From Serpens sp964410065 (GTDB taxonomy: Bacteria > Pseudomonadota > Gammaproteobacteria > Pseudomonadales > Pseudomonadaceae): a stretch of 64,000 bases of DNA. Of the stretch, positions 16,533 through 25,722 are shown piece by piece. Position 1 is the first letter of the stretch; each line of letters opens with the position of its first letter. The notes under the pieces are model-generated. The model was not told where the DNA came from. It worked only from the letters and a program-made list of their open reading frames with translations, and searched no databases. The position numbers were made by a program, and so were the translations under genes. The DNA lies in contig CAYPFO010000007.1 in NCBI GenBank assembly GCA_964410065.1, positions 23,697 through 87,696 on the forward strand. The letters are read 5' to 3'.

Positions 16533-16597
16533 TCGCCAGGCGGCGGCTTGCGTGTGGGGCCGATTTCACATCGGCTGACGGAGCATGCCGTCTCGCC

Positions 16598-17719
16598 TTA
16601 CATCTGCTGCAGCACCTCTTCCGCCGCTCGCCAAGGCAAACCATGAGCCTCGGCAACGCCGGCGTGGGTAAGCGTGCCGGCGGCCAGATTGAGGCCGTGA
16701 CGCAGGTGCACATCGTTCTGCAGCGCCTGACGGCAGCCCTGGTCGGCCAGGGCGATGACGAAGGGCAGCGTGGCGTTGTTCAGCGCCAGGGTCGAGGTGC
16801 GGGCCACCGCGCCGGGCATGTTGCTCACGCAGTAATGCACCACGTCATCGACGATGAAGGTCGGTTGGGCATGGGTGGTCGGCCGTGAGGTTTCTGCGCA
16901 GCCGCCTTGGTCGATGGCCACATCCACCAACACGGAGCCGGGCAGCATGCGTTTGATTATGTCCGCCGAGATCAGCTTGGGCGCCGCCGCGCCGGGAATC
17001 AGCACGCTGCCGATTACCAGGTCGGCGGTCAGGAGGCGCTCTTCCAGGCTGTCGCGGGTCGAGTACAGGGTCTGCACGCGATTGCCGTACTGGGCATCCA
17101 GGCGGCGCAGGGCATCCACCTGGGTGTCCAGCACACTGACGTCCGCGCCGAGTCCCACCGCCATGGCCAGCGCCTGGCTGCCGACCACGCCAGCGCCGAG
17201 AATCAGCACCTTGCCCGGTGCCACCCCCGGCACACCGCCGAGCAGCACTCCGCGCCCGCCCTGCGGTGTTTCCAGGCAATGGGCGCCGGCCTGGATGGCC
17301 ATGCGTCCGGCGACTTCGGACATCGGTGCCAGCAACGGCAGGCGACCCTGGGCATCAGTGACGGTTTCATAGGCGATGCAGGTGGCGCCGCTGGCCAGCA
17401 GCCCGTCGGTCTGGGCGCGATCCGCCGCCAGGTGCAGGTAGGTGAACAGGCAATGCTGCGGCGTCAGCCGGGCGCGTTCTTCAGGCTGCGGTTCCTTGAC
17501 CTTGATGATCAATTCGCAGGCACCGTAAAGCGTGTCGGCGTCGGCGACCACCAGAGCGCCCGCCGCTTCGTATTGCAGGTCATGAAAGCCGATGGCCGCT
17601 CCGGCCTGGCTCTGCACCAGCACCCGATGGCCACGGTGGATAAGCTCGGCCACCGAGGCCGGGGTCAGACCGACGCGGCTCTCCTGGGGTTTGATTTCCT
17701 TGGGTACGCCGATTTCCAT
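16598..17719 (-). CDS. ald: Alanine dehydrogenase
   Basis: Ald interconverts L-alanine and pyruvate plus ammonia with NAD. The 373-residue protein opens MEIGVPKEIKPQESRVGLTPASV, the conserved family start. It has the substrate region LFTYLHLAAD and the Rossmann motif VLILGAGVVGSQALAMAVGLGADVSVLD. ATG 17719 has a strong AAGGAG overlapping the end of the slipin gene 4 nt upstream, so it is coupled to slipin and nfeD. An amino-acid dehydrogenase attached to a membrane-protein quality operon is an unusual partner. Confidence 0.95.
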   Translation of the reverse strand: MEIGVPKEIKPQESRVGLTPASVAELIHRGHRVLVQSQAGAAIGFHDLQYEAAGALVVADADTLYGACELIIKVKEPQPEERARLTPQHCLFTYLHLAADRAQTDGLLASGATCIAYETVTDAQGRLPLLAPMSEVAGRMAIQAGAHCLETPQGGRGVLLGGVPGVAPGKVLILGAGVVGSQALAMAVGLGADVSVLDTQVDALRRLDAQYGNRVQTLYSTRDSLEERLLTADLVIGSVLIPGAAAPKLISADIIKRMLPGSVLVDVAIDQGGCAETSRPTTHAQPTFIVDDVVHYCVSNMPGAVARTSTLALNNATLPFVIALADQGCRQALQNDVHLRHGLNLAAGTLTHAGVAEAHGLPWRAAEEVLQQM

Positions 17720-17723
17720 AGGC

Positions 17724-18479
17724 TCACTCCTTGACCACGCGAATGCCACTGAGCAGGTCGACCGGCATCGGAAAGAGGATGGTGGAATTCTTGTCCGTGG
17801 CGATGGCACTCAGCGTCTGCATATAGCGCAGCTGCATGGCGCCGGGTTGCTGGGCCAGCACCTGGGCGGCCTGCATGAGTTTTTCCGACGCCTGCATTTC
17901 GCCTTCGGCGTGGATCACCTTGGCGCGCCGCTCGCGTTCGGCCTCGGCCTGGCGGGCGATGGCGCGGATCATCGACTCGTCGAGATCGACGTGCTTGATC
18001 TCGACATTGGCCACCTTGATGCCCCAGGCATCGGTCTGGGCATCCAGGACCTTTTGAATGTCGGCATTCAGGCGCTCGCGTTCGGCGAGCATATCGTCCA
18101 GCTCATGCTTGCCGAGGACTGAGCGCAGCGTGGTCTGCGCCAACTGGCTGGTGGCGGCGTGATAGTCCTCGACCTGGATAATCGCCTTCTCTGCATCCAG
18201 CACCCGGTAATAGATCACCGCATTGACCTTCACCGAGACGTTGTCACGGGAAATCACATCCTGAGTCGGCACATCCAGCACGATGGTGCGCAAGTCGACG
18301 CGCACCATTTGTTGCAGGCCAGGGATCACCAGGATCAACCCCGGTCCCTTGACCTTCCAAAAGCGGCCCAGCTGGAACACCACGCCGCGTTCGTATTCGC
18401 GCAGGATGCGAAACGCCGACAGGATCAGGGCGACCAGCAGGATCACCACCATGGAAACACTCAAGGAATAACCCATCAT
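17724..18479 (-). CDS. Slipin (stomatin/prohibitin-like membrane protein)
   Basis: A 251-residue SPFH protein with one N-terminal hydrophobic hairpin segment (about residues 6-24) followed by the stomatin signature REYERGVVFQLGRFWKVKGPGL. The family core VDVPTQDVISRDNVSVKVNAVIYYRV-type region and the coiled-coil EAERERRAKVIHAEGE follow. Slipins form membrane rings and are cleaved by the NfeD-type protease encoded next to them. Its ATG overlaps the nfeD stop and ald follows 4 nt later. Confidence 0.93.
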   Translation of the reverse strand: MMGYSLSVSMVVILLVALILSAFRILREYERGVVFQLGRFWKVKGPGLILVIPGLQQMVRVDLRTIVLDVPTQDVISRDNVSVKVNAVIYYRVLDAEKAIIQVEDYHAATSQLAQTTLRSVLGKHELDDMLAERERLNADIQKVLDAQTDAWGIKVANVEIKHVDLDESMIRAIARQAEAERERRAKVIHAEGEMQASEKLMQAAQVLAQQPGAMQLRYMQTLSAIATDKNSTILFPMPVDLLSGIRVVKE

Positions 18480-19864
18480 CGTTCTGTCTCCCGGGTTGTC
18501 GGCGTGTCGTTGGCTGCGACCTGCAGCGTGAGTCCCTGGCGCGCCTGCACCTGTACCTGTTGGCCGGGACGCAGCGGCGTTGGGCTTTCTACCTGCCAGC
18601 GCTCGCCCTGCAGCACCACCCAGCCGCAGCGGTCATCGCCTTCCAGCGCCTCGACGGTGGCCAGGCTGCCCACCAGGCCGGCATCACCGGCCACCGACAA
18701 CTGGTGCCGCGCGCGCAGCGCCATGGCCAGAATGGCCAGCATCAGCCCCGCGCTGATCAGCGCCAGGGTGACAATCAGCGGCAGGGGGATGCCAAAGCCG
18801 GGCACCTCGGTGTCGATGAGGATCAGCGCGCCGAAAATGAACGCTGCGATGCCGCCAAAGCCCAGCACACCGAAGCTGGGCAAGAACGCCTCGGCCGCCA
18901 TGCAGGCCAGACCGAGCAGGATCAACGCCATGCCGGCGTAGCTCACCGGCAGCATTTGCAGGGCATACAGGGCGAGGATCAGGCAGATGCCGCCGACCAC
19001 GCCGCCGATGCCGGAGCCGGGATTGGAGAACTCGAAAATCAGTCCATAGATGCCGATCATCATCAGGATCAGCGCCACGCTGGGGTTGGTGATCACCGCC
19101 AGAAGGCGCGTGCGCCAGTCCGGCAGTTGTTCCTGCAGAGCGGCGCCGGCGGTACTCAGGGTTTTCGGCCCGGCCACCGTGTCCAGTGTCTTGCCATCTA
19201 ATTGGCCTAGCAGGGCCGGCAAGTCGGCGGCCACGTAATCGATGACCTTGAGCGCGAGGGCTTCATCGGCGGACAGGCTGACCGCCTCGCGCACCGCCTG
19301 TTCGGCCCACTCGGCATTGCGCCCACGCAGGTTCGCCAGGCCACGGATATACGCGGCGGCATCGTTGACCTGTTTGCGGGTCATCGCATCGCCGGCGGGC
19401 TCGGTGGGCGCGCCACCTTCCGGCGGCTCGGTTCCCGGCGTGGGTTGTGGTTGCTGCGGGGGCGTTCCGGGCGCGCCGCCAATGGCCACGGGCGTCGCCG
19501 CGCCCAGGTTGGTGCCCGGCGTCATGGCCGCGACATGGCTGGCATACAGGATGTAGGTGCCGGCACTGGCCGCCCGGGCACCGCCCGGCGAGACGTAGCT
19601 GACCACCGGTACCGGGCTGGCGAGGATCGCCTTGATGATGTCGCGCATGGAGGTGTCCAGCCCGCCCGGCGTGTCGATGCGCAGAACGATCAGCTGCGCG
19701 TTGTCGTTGATGGCACGTGACAGACCGCGGACCACGTAGTCGGCACTGGCCGGCCCGATCACGCCCTCGACGCTGAGCACGTTGATCGGGCCAGCGGCAT
19801 TCGCCACACCCGCCACAGTGAGCAAGAGGAACGACATGAGCAACTGACGCAGGCAAACGGGCAT
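18476..19864 (-). CDS. NfeD-type membrane-bound serine protease (ClpP-class)
   Basis: A 462-residue protein with a signal peptide (LLMSFLLLTVAGVANA). A ClpP-like protease domain follows (about 25-225), in which the conserved catalytic Ser lies in RAASAGTYIL and the Lys in TRKQVNDAAAYIRG, as in the archaeal 1510-N protease. Several transmembrane helices (about 260-395) and a C-terminal OB-fold NfeD domain (about 400-460) complete it. A Pro/Gly-rich insert (about 128-165) interrupts the protease domain. It cleaves the C-terminus of stomatins, encoded by the overlapping downstream gene. A second possible start is Met10. Confidence 0.92.
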   Translation of the reverse strand: MPVCLRQLLMSFLLLTVAGVANAAGPINVLSVEGVIGPASADYVVRGLSRAINDNAQLIVLRIDTPGGLDTSMRDIIKAILASPVPVVSYVSPGGARAASAGTYILYASHVAAMTPGTNLGAATPVAIGGAPGTPPQQPQPTPGTEPPEGGAPTEPAGDAMTRKQVNDAAAYIRGLANLRGRNAEWAEQAVREAVSLSADEALALKVIDYVAADLPALLGQLDGKTLDTVAGPKTLSTAGAALQEQLPDWRTRLLAVITNPSVALILMMIGIYGLIFEFSNPGSGIGGVVGGICLILALYALQMLPVSYAGMALILLGLACMAAEAFLPSFGVLGFGGIAAFIFGALILIDTEVPGFGIPLPLIVTLALISAGLMLAILAMALRARHQLSVAGDAGLVGSLATVEALEGDDRCGWVVLQGERWQVESPTPLRPGQQVQVQARQGLTLQVAANDTPTTRETER

Positions 19865-20067
19865 ATCCGCTGTACCTCGGTAGCGAACCGGGTCTTGTCA
19901 GGACAGTTGACCCCTCTTAGCCAGCGACGAGCCATGCGGCGACGGAATTGCTTATATCAGTTGGCGATAGATTCCCGGACAGGTCGTTATATAAGTTAAC
20001 GAGGCGGCGAGTCGTCACAACTGTGCGTTAATCTGCTCGTGTTCTCGCCGTACAGGATGTCTCGTCG

Positions 20068-22257
20068 ATGCTCTCGCCTTCCCTGCGTCATTCCCTAAGT
20101 CGTTTATGGGGTAACGCCCAGCTGTCCTATGGCGTGCGGGTCTTTATTGCACTGTCGGGTGCCATGCTGTTGTGCTTACAGCAGGATCGCCTGGAACACG
20201 TCATTCCGCTGTTTCTGGGCATTATCGCCAGTGCCCTGTCGGAAACCGACGACAACTGGTTCGGTCGGTTGCAGGCCGTGCTGGTCACCTTGGTGTGCTT
20301 TGCCATCGCCGCGCTGGCCGTGCAGTATTTATTTGGCTCGCCCTGGCTGTTTGTCAGTGCGCTGGCGCTTTCCACCTTCTGCATGACCATGCTCGGCGCG
20401 GTCGGCCCGCGCTACGCCACCATCGGCTGGGCCACCTTGATCCTGGCCATCTACACCATGATCGGCGTGGAACAGCAAGGCGGCGTGGCGGGCAATTTCT
20501 GGCTGCAGCCAATGTTGTTGCTGGCGGGGGCCGCCTGGTATGGCCTGCTGTCGGTGCTGTGGAATGCGCTGTTCGTCAATCAGCCGGTGCAACAGGGGCT
20601 GGCAAGGTTGTTCGATGAGCTGGGCACTTACCTGAAAATTAAAAGCAGCCTGCTGGAGCCGCTGCGGCAGTTGGATGTAGAAGAGCGGCGCCTGGAACTG
20701 GCGCGGCAGAATGGCCGGGTGGTCACGGCGTTCAACCAGACCAAGGAAATTCTCCTGCAGCGTGTTGGCAATGGACGCACGGGCGCCAAGGTCAGTCGTT
20801 ACCTGCGGTTGTATTTCACCGCTCAGGACATCCACGAGCGCGCCAGTTCCTCGCACTATCCCTATAACGAGTTGGCCGAGGCTTTTTTTCACAGCGATGT
20901 GATGTTCCGCTGCCAGCGACTGCTCAACCAGCAGGGCAATGCCTGCAAGACACTCAGCCGGGCCATCCGCTTGCGCCAGCCCTTTGAGTATGGCGAGAGC
21001 CGGGCGGCGCTGGACGATCTTCAGGCATCGCTGGCGTTCTTGCGGGCCCAGAACAACCCCGCCTGGCGCACGCTGCTGCGTTCCCTTGGCGCGCTGGCCA
21101 ACAACCTTGGCACCCTGGAAGGCAGGCTGGCAGAGGCCAGCAACCCGGACGCCCTGGTCGAGCAACAGGACAGCACGCTGTTCGACCGCTCGCCACGCAG
21201 TTTCAAGGACGCCCTGGAGCGCATTCGTCTGCAGCTCACGCCCACCTCGCTGGTGTTTCGCCATGCGTTGCGCCTGTCCATCGCCTTATCGGCCGGTTAC
21301 GGGCTGATGCACTGGATCGAGCCGGGTCAGGGGTTCTGGATTCTGTTGACCACGCTGTTCGTCTGCCAGCCCAACTATGGCGCCACGCGTACGCGGTTGC
21401 TGCAGCGCATCAGCGGTACCCTGATCGGTCTGGTGGCCGGCTGGGCGCTGATCACGTTATTCCCTCAATCGCTGATGCAGGCCCTGCTAGCAGTCATCGC
21501 CGGGGTGGTGTTTTTCGCCACGCGCAGCAGCCGCTACACCTTGGCCACGGCCGCGATCACGCTGCTGGTGCTGTTCTGCTTCGCGCAGGTTGGTGATGGC
21601 TACGAATTAATTTGGCCACGGCTGTTCGATACCCTGCTGGGCAGTCTGATTGCCGGCTTGGCGGTGTTCCTGATTCTGCCCGACTGGCAGGGGCGACGAC
21701 TCAACCAGATGATCGCCAACGTGTTGTCCTGCAACGCTCGCTACCTGCGGCAGGCCATGCAGCAGTACGAGACCGGCAAGCGCGACGATCTGGAGTATCG
21801 CCTCGCACGGCGTAACGCCCATAACGCCGATGCGGCGTTGTCCACCACGCTGTCGAACATGCTGTTGGAGCCGGGGCACTTTCGCAAGGATGCCGAGCTG
21901 GGCTTTCGTTTTCTGGTGCAGACCCACACCTTGCTCAGCTACCTGTCGGCGTTGGGCGCGCACCGCGAAAGCCTGACTGAAGAACTCGGTGACAGCCTGC
22001 TCGACAACGCCAGCGAACGCATTGCCGTTGCGCTCGAATCGATTGCCGCCAGCCTGGCTGAGCGCGGCAGCGTGGCGGTTCACAGTGAGGAAGAGGAAGC
22101 GCTGGCCGCCCAGTTGGAGCAGTTGCCCGACGAGCAGGATGACGGCCACCGTCTGGTGCAGACTCAGCTGGCGCTGATCTGTCGGCAACTGGCGCCCTTG
22201 CGCACCTTGGCTGCGTATCTGCTCAAGCGGGGCCAGGCCTCAGCTGTTGCCAGCTAG
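20068..22257 (+). CDS. yccS: YccS-type FUSC family inner-membrane protein
   Basis: A 729-residue protein with two sets of membrane helices (about residues 20-165 and 400-535), each followed by a long cytosolic helical region. This is the duplicated architecture of the YccS/YhfK, fusaric-acid-resistance-like family. Segments such as LSETDDNWFGRLQA and the second-half FWILLTTLFVCQPNYGATRTRLLQRI are typical. The transported substrate is unknown. ATG 20068 lies across a 203-bp gap from the divergent nfeD operon. No terminator is evident after it. Confidence 0.88.
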   Translation: MLSPSLRHSLSRLWGNAQLSYGVRVFIALSGAMLLCLQQDRLEHVIPLFLGIIASALSETDDNWFGRLQAVLVTLVCFAIAALAVQYLFGSPWLFVSALALSTFCMTMLGAVGPRYATIGWATLILAIYTMIGVEQQGGVAGNFWLQPMLLLAGAAWYGLLSVLWNALFVNQPVQQGLARLFDELGTYLKIKSSLLEPLRQLDVEERRLELARQNGRVVTAFNQTKEILLQRVGNGRTGAKVSRYLRLYFTAQDIHERASSSHYPYNELAEAFFHSDVMFRCQRLLNQQGNACKTLSRAIRLRQPFEYGESRAALDDLQASLAFLRAQNNPAWRTLLRSLGALANNLGTLEGRLAEASNPDALVEQQDSTLFDRSPRSFKDALERIRLQLTPTSLVFRHALRLSIALSAGYGLMHWIEPGQGFWILLTTLFVCQPNYGATRTRLLQRISGTLIGLVAGWALITLFPQSLMQALLAVIAGVVFFATRSSRYTLATAAITLLVLFCFAQVGDGYELIWPRLFDTLLGSLIAGLAVFLILPDWQGRRLNQMIANVLSCNARYLRQAMQQYETGKRDDLEYRLARRNAHNADAALSTTLSNMLLEPGHFRKDAELGFRFLVQTHTLLSYLSALGAHRESLTEELGDSLLDNASERIAVALESIAASLAERGSVAVHSEEEEALAAQLEQLPDEQDDGHRLVQTQLALICRQLAPLRTLAAYLLKRGQASAVAS

Positions 22258-22313
22258 CCTGGCTCGCATGCGCTAGAGTCCGGCCGACCATGCCTCGGCC
22301 GACCGCTGCAACG

Positions 22314-22547
22314 TCAGTTGGCCGGGGCTTCCTCTGTTCCCGGATTGGTGTTGAAGTCACTTTCCGGTGCGGTGGTCGGTGCTGGCGGTGTTGTCTCACC
22401 CGGGACGACCGGCGGATCGGGAGTGACGGGCGGAGCCGGTTGCATGGTGTCGGCCGGCGGAAGGTCTCGCTGGTCGTCTTCGTCAGGAGAGCAACCGACC
22501 AGCAGGAAGCCGAGCAGTGCCGGCAGGACTAGATGCGCAAGACGCAT
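22314..22547 (-). CDS. Small proline-rich lipoprotein
   Basis: A 77-residue protein starting at ATG 22547 with GGAGG 7 nt upstream. The signal peptide ends in the lipobox LVGC (Cys18), then comes an acidic and Pro/Thr-rich tail (PDPPVVPGETTPPAPTTAPE) of low complexity. It is probably an outer-membrane or periplasmic lipoprotein of unknown function. A longer in-frame reading back to 22679 is not supported. The gene is convergent with yccS. Confidence 0.75.
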   Translation of the reverse strand: MRLAHLVLPALLGFLLVGCSPDEDDQRDLPPADTMQPAPPVTPDPPVVPGETTPPAPTTAPESDFNTNPGTEEAPAN

Positions 22548-22747
22548 GGTGAAACCTCCATCGATTGGGCTGGCAGCAACCAGCCAGCTGAAAAAAGCGT
22601 TAACGGCGGCCCCGTCGGTGAATACAGGCAGCCTGACAAAGCCACAATTTGTGACAAGCATTGCGCTCAAGAGTGCCAACGCCCGCTGACGGCGCTGCGT
22701 GACGCAGGCCTGTTACCATGTCCGGCCTCTTTTTCATGGCTCTTTGA

Positions 22748-23230
22748 ATGGACAAGCAAACGCTTCAGCAATTGCTTCTTGATCGTCTGCGGGCCGATTT
22801 GCAGGTGGCCATCGACGCGGCACGGATCGCCCATGCGGCGGCCACCGATGAGGAAAGCAAGGCCGAGAATAAATACGACACCCGCGGGCTGGAGGCCGCC
22901 TACCTGGCTGCGGGCCAGTCGCGCCGGGTCGAGGAGCTGCGCCAGGCGCTGCAGGTCTGTCAGAACCTGGTGTTGCGTCCCTTCGATGCGCAGGTGGGGA
23001 TTCAGCTTGGGGCGCTGCTGGAGTTGGAGGACGAGCAGGGCAGCCTGCTGATGCTGTTCCTGATGCCCGCCGCTGCCGGCATCAAGCTGGCATGGCAGGG
23101 GCGGGACGTCCTGCTGATCAGTCCGCAGGCTCCGCTGGGCCAGAGGTTACTGGGCAAGGGCGAGGGCGACGACGTGCAGGTGCAGATCGGTGCGCGTGTG
23201 CAGCGCTACGAGGTGCTGTCAGTCTGCTGA
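22748..23230 (+). CDS. GreA/GreB C-terminal-domain-like protein
   Basis: A 160-residue soluble protein. The N-terminal half is helical (residues 1-75, KAENKYDTRGLEAAYLA). The C-terminal half resembles the FKBP-like domain of Gre factors, ending LLISPQAPLGQRLLGKGEGDDVQVQIGARVQRYEVLSV, close to the Gre PLGRALLGKKVGDEV motif. Related pseudomonad proteins are annotated as GreAB-family or hypothetical. The acidic tip of true Gre coiled coils is not obvious, so transcript cleavage activity is doubtful. Its 3' end overlaps the convergent metallohydrolase gene by 25 nt. Confidence 0.75.
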   Translation: MDKQTLQQLLLDRLRADLQVAIDAARIAHAAATDEESKAENKYDTRGLEAAYLAAGQSRRVEELRQALQVCQNLVLRPFDAQVGIQLGALLELEDEQGSLLMLFLMPAAAGIKLAWQGRDVLLISPQAPLGQRLLGKGEGDDVQVQIGARVQRYEVLSVC

Positions 23231-23724
23231 GCCGCACCGCTGTCGCGCCAGACCAGGTACACACGCAGATCAAATTCCAGCTGGTGATAGCCCGGCAGCA
23301 TATGTTCGCATAGCTGGTAGAACGCCTTGTTGTGGTCGAATTCGCGAAAATGCGCCAGCTCGTGCACCACGATGGTGTGGAGAAACGCTGCGGGCGCGTC
23401 CTTGAACAGCGCCGCCACGCGAATTTCCTTCTTCGCCTTGAGCTTGCCGCCGTGCACCCGCGAGATGGCGGTGTGCATGCCCAGGGCATTCTTCATCACG
23501 TCGAGCTTGCTGTCGTAGAGCACCTTGTCCAGCCCCGGCGCGTTGCGCAGATGCCGCTGCTTGAGCTCGTTGGTGTAGCTGTACAGCGCTTTGTCGCTGA
23601 GCACCTGGTGGCGCTCGGCATAGCGGCGCTGCAGATAATCGCCCAGGCGATCCGTGGCCAGCAGCTGACGGACCTGCTCTTGCAGCGACGCGGGATAACC
23701 TTGCAGGTATTTGAACGCGGACAT
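23206..23724 (-). CDS. YgjP-like metal-dependent hydrolase (M48-type)
   Basis: A 172-residue protein with the zinc-metallopeptidase motif VVHELAHFREFDHNKAFYQLCEHMLPGYHQLEFDLRVYL (HELAH plus a downstream Glu), typical of the YgjP/DUF45 family. The start ATG 23724 (MSAFKYLQGYP) is preferred over an extension that would add 37 basic residues. Substrates of the family are not established. It is divergent from ligB. Confidence 0.85.
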   Translation of the reverse strand: MSAFKYLQGYPASLQEQVRQLLATDRLGDYLQRRYAERHQVLSDKALYSYTNELKQRHLRNAPGLDKVLYDSKLDVMKNALGMHTAISRVHGGKLKAKKEIRVAALFKDAPAAFLHTIVVHELAHFREFDHNKAFYQLCEHMLPGYHQLEFDLRVYLVWRDSGAAQQTDSTS

Positions 23725-23845
23725 GGGCACCTCGCGCTGGGCGGACGGTGCAGTGTAACGGATCAAGCGGGTCTGCCAGCGTTGTCGGCTGGCGCGTGGC
23801 CGCCTGCTACGCTTGCCGGTTCGTTTATTGAGCAAGGATGCTGCG

Positions 23846-25522
23846 ATGAACCGGTTTCGCCTGTGCGTCGGCTTGTGGGGAGCGTTGTGCTCCCTGGCCG
23901 CGGTGGCTTGCCCGGATTGGTCGGCCGCGCAGGCCGAACAGGAATGGCGTGCCCTGCAGCAGCGCGTCGTGGCCTGGGACCGCGCTTACCATGGCGACGG
24001 CCAATCCCCCGTCGCGGATGAACTCTACGACCAGGCCCGCCAGCGTCTGCTGGACTGGCAGGCCTGTTTTGCCCTTGACGCTGGCGCGCAAGCCGAGCCG
24101 CTGTCCGGGCAGGGTGGTGGAGCGCTTCATCCCGTCCCGCAAACCGGTCTGCTCAAACTTGATGCCGAGAAGGTGCCCGACTGGATCGCTCGGCGCGACG
24201 ACCTGTGGATTCAGCCCAAGGTAGATGGCGTTGCGGTGACACTGGAATACCGCAACGGCGAGTTGCAGCGCGCGATCAGCCGTGGCGATGGCCGAAGCGG
24301 CCAGGACTGGACCGCGCGGGTCCGCGAGCTGCCGGGCGTGCCGTCGCGCTTGTCTCACCCCCATGATGCGGTGTTGCAAGGGGAGCTTTACTGGCGCCTG
24401 CCGGACCATGTGCAGGCCGAACGGGGTGGCCTGGGCGCACGCAGCAGTGTCGCCGGGGTGTTGGCACGCCAGACGATATCGGCCGAAGAGGCGGCGCGCG
24501 TCGGTGTGTTCGTCTGGGATTGGCCGGATGGTCCGGCAGAGATGCAGGTGCGCCTGGACGCGTTGCGTCGTCTGGGCTTCGCCGATAGCCAGATCTACAG
24601 TCAGCCGGTCAGCGATGTGGCTGAGGCCACACGCTGGCGTGACCATTGGTATCGCCAGCCGCTGCCCTTTGCGAGCGACGGCGTGGTGCTGCGCCAGGGT
24701 CGGCGTCCGCCGGGTGAGCACTGGCCTGCGCGCCCGCCAAGCTGGGCCGTGGCCTGGAAATACCCCATCCGCCAGGCCTTGGCCGAGGTGCGCAGGGTAG
24801 AGTTTCGCATTGGCCGCAGTGGGCGTATCACGCCGCTGTTGCACCTGGCCCCGGTGCGGCTCGATGACCGCAGCATCCGGCGGGTCTCGGTGGGGTCGTT
24901 GGCGCGTTGGCAGGCGCTGGATATTCGTCCGGGTGATCAGGTGGCCATCGGTCTGGCCGGCGCGGTGATTCCACGTCTGGATGATGTGGTCTGGCGCAGC
25001 GCCACGCGTGCCGAAATAGCCATGCCCGATCCGGCGGCGTATCACCCGTTAAGCTGTTGGCGACCCAAACCGGATTGCGGGGCGCAGTTTCGCGCGCGGC
25101 TGGAATGGCTGGCTGGCAAGCAGGGGCTCGACTTGCCGCAGCTCGGCCCCGGTACCTGGCAGGCGCTACTTGACGCCGGGCTGTTGCAACCCGGCCTGCT
25201 CAGCTGGCTGAACCTGACGGTGGAGCAATTGCAGGCACTGCCCGGCTTCGGCGCCCGGCGCGCCGAGCGGCTGCACGCCAGTTTGCAACTGGGCCGCCAG
25301 CGTGACTTTGCACGCTGGCTCGCCGCGCTGGGCGTGCCGGCTGAAATGGCGGCTTGGTTTCCCCAGGAGTGGCAGTTGCTGAGTCAGCGCTCGCTGAACG
25401 AGTGGCAGCGCGAGCCGGGATTGGGTGCAGCGCGCGGCGCGCAGCTGCAGGCCTTCTTCAAGCATCCCGAGGTGCATGCAATGGCCGTGCAGTTGCGCGC
25501 GGCGGGCGTGGTGGGGTTTTAA
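23846..25522 (+). CDS. ligB: NAD-dependent DNA ligase LigB
   Basis: A 558-residue protein with the ligase adenylation motif QPKVDGVAV (Lys125), the REIGRSG-like FRIGRSGRITPLLHLAPV OB-fold region, GDQVAIGLAGAVIPRLD, and a helix-hairpin-helix segment near residues 450-480 (LPGFGARRAERLHASL). It lacks a BRCT domain, as expected for LigB rather than LigA. The N-terminus MNRFRLCVGLWGALCSLAAVACPDW looks like a signal peptide, a feature seen in other LigB proteins and odd for a DNA ligase. ATG 23846 is chosen over an upstream in-frame start at 23813. Confidence 0.93.
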   Translation: MNRFRLCVGLWGALCSLAAVACPDWSAAQAEQEWRALQQRVVAWDRAYHGDGQSPVADELYDQARQRLLDWQACFALDAGAQAEPLSGQGGGALHPVPQTGLLKLDAEKVPDWIARRDDLWIQPKVDGVAVTLEYRNGELQRAISRGDGRSGQDWTARVRELPGVPSRLSHPHDAVLQGELYWRLPDHVQAERGGLGARSSVAGVLARQTISAEEAARVGVFVWDWPDGPAEMQVRLDALRRLGFADSQIYSQPVSDVAEATRWRDHWYRQPLPFASDGVVLRQGRRPPGEHWPARPPSWAVAWKYPIRQALAEVRRVEFRIGRSGRITPLLHLAPVRLDDRSIRRVSVGSLARWQALDIRPGDQVAIGLAGAVIPRLDDVVWRSATRAEIAMPDPAAYHPLSCWRPKPDCGAQFRARLEWLAGKQGLDLPQLGPGTWQALLDAGLLQPGLLSWLNLTVEQLQALPGFGARRAERLHASLQLGRQRDFARWLAALGVPAEMAAWFPQEWQLLSQRSLNEWQREPGLGAARGAQLQAFFKHPEVHAMAVQLRAAGVVGF

Positions 25523-25548
25523 ACAAGAGCTCTGAGCATGCCCGCTTT

Positions 25549-25662
25549 CGTAGGATGGAATCGCCGCAGGCGCTTCCGTCGTGGCCGCGAAACTCAACCC
25601 AACCCTGGCGCCAGCCCACCCGCGCCACCGTCGGATTACGCCTGCGGCAAATCCAACCTACG
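25549..25662. repeat. 114-bp palindromic repeat with GTAGGATGGA-type ends
   Basis: Inverted 24-bp ends at 25549-25572 (CGTAGGATGGAATCGCCG...) and 25639-25662 (...GCAAATCCAACCTACG) match at 21 of 24 positions. It sits in the 200-bp gap between the convergent ligB and cytochrome c' genes. Related dispersed elements occur in pseudomonad intergenic regions as I recall. There is no coding content. Confidence 0.7.
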
Positions 25663-25722
25663 ATCTGCTGGCTTGCGGGTTCTCGACTCGTTCAGCGTTA
25701 CCCAGGGCCGGCTTCAACCTGG

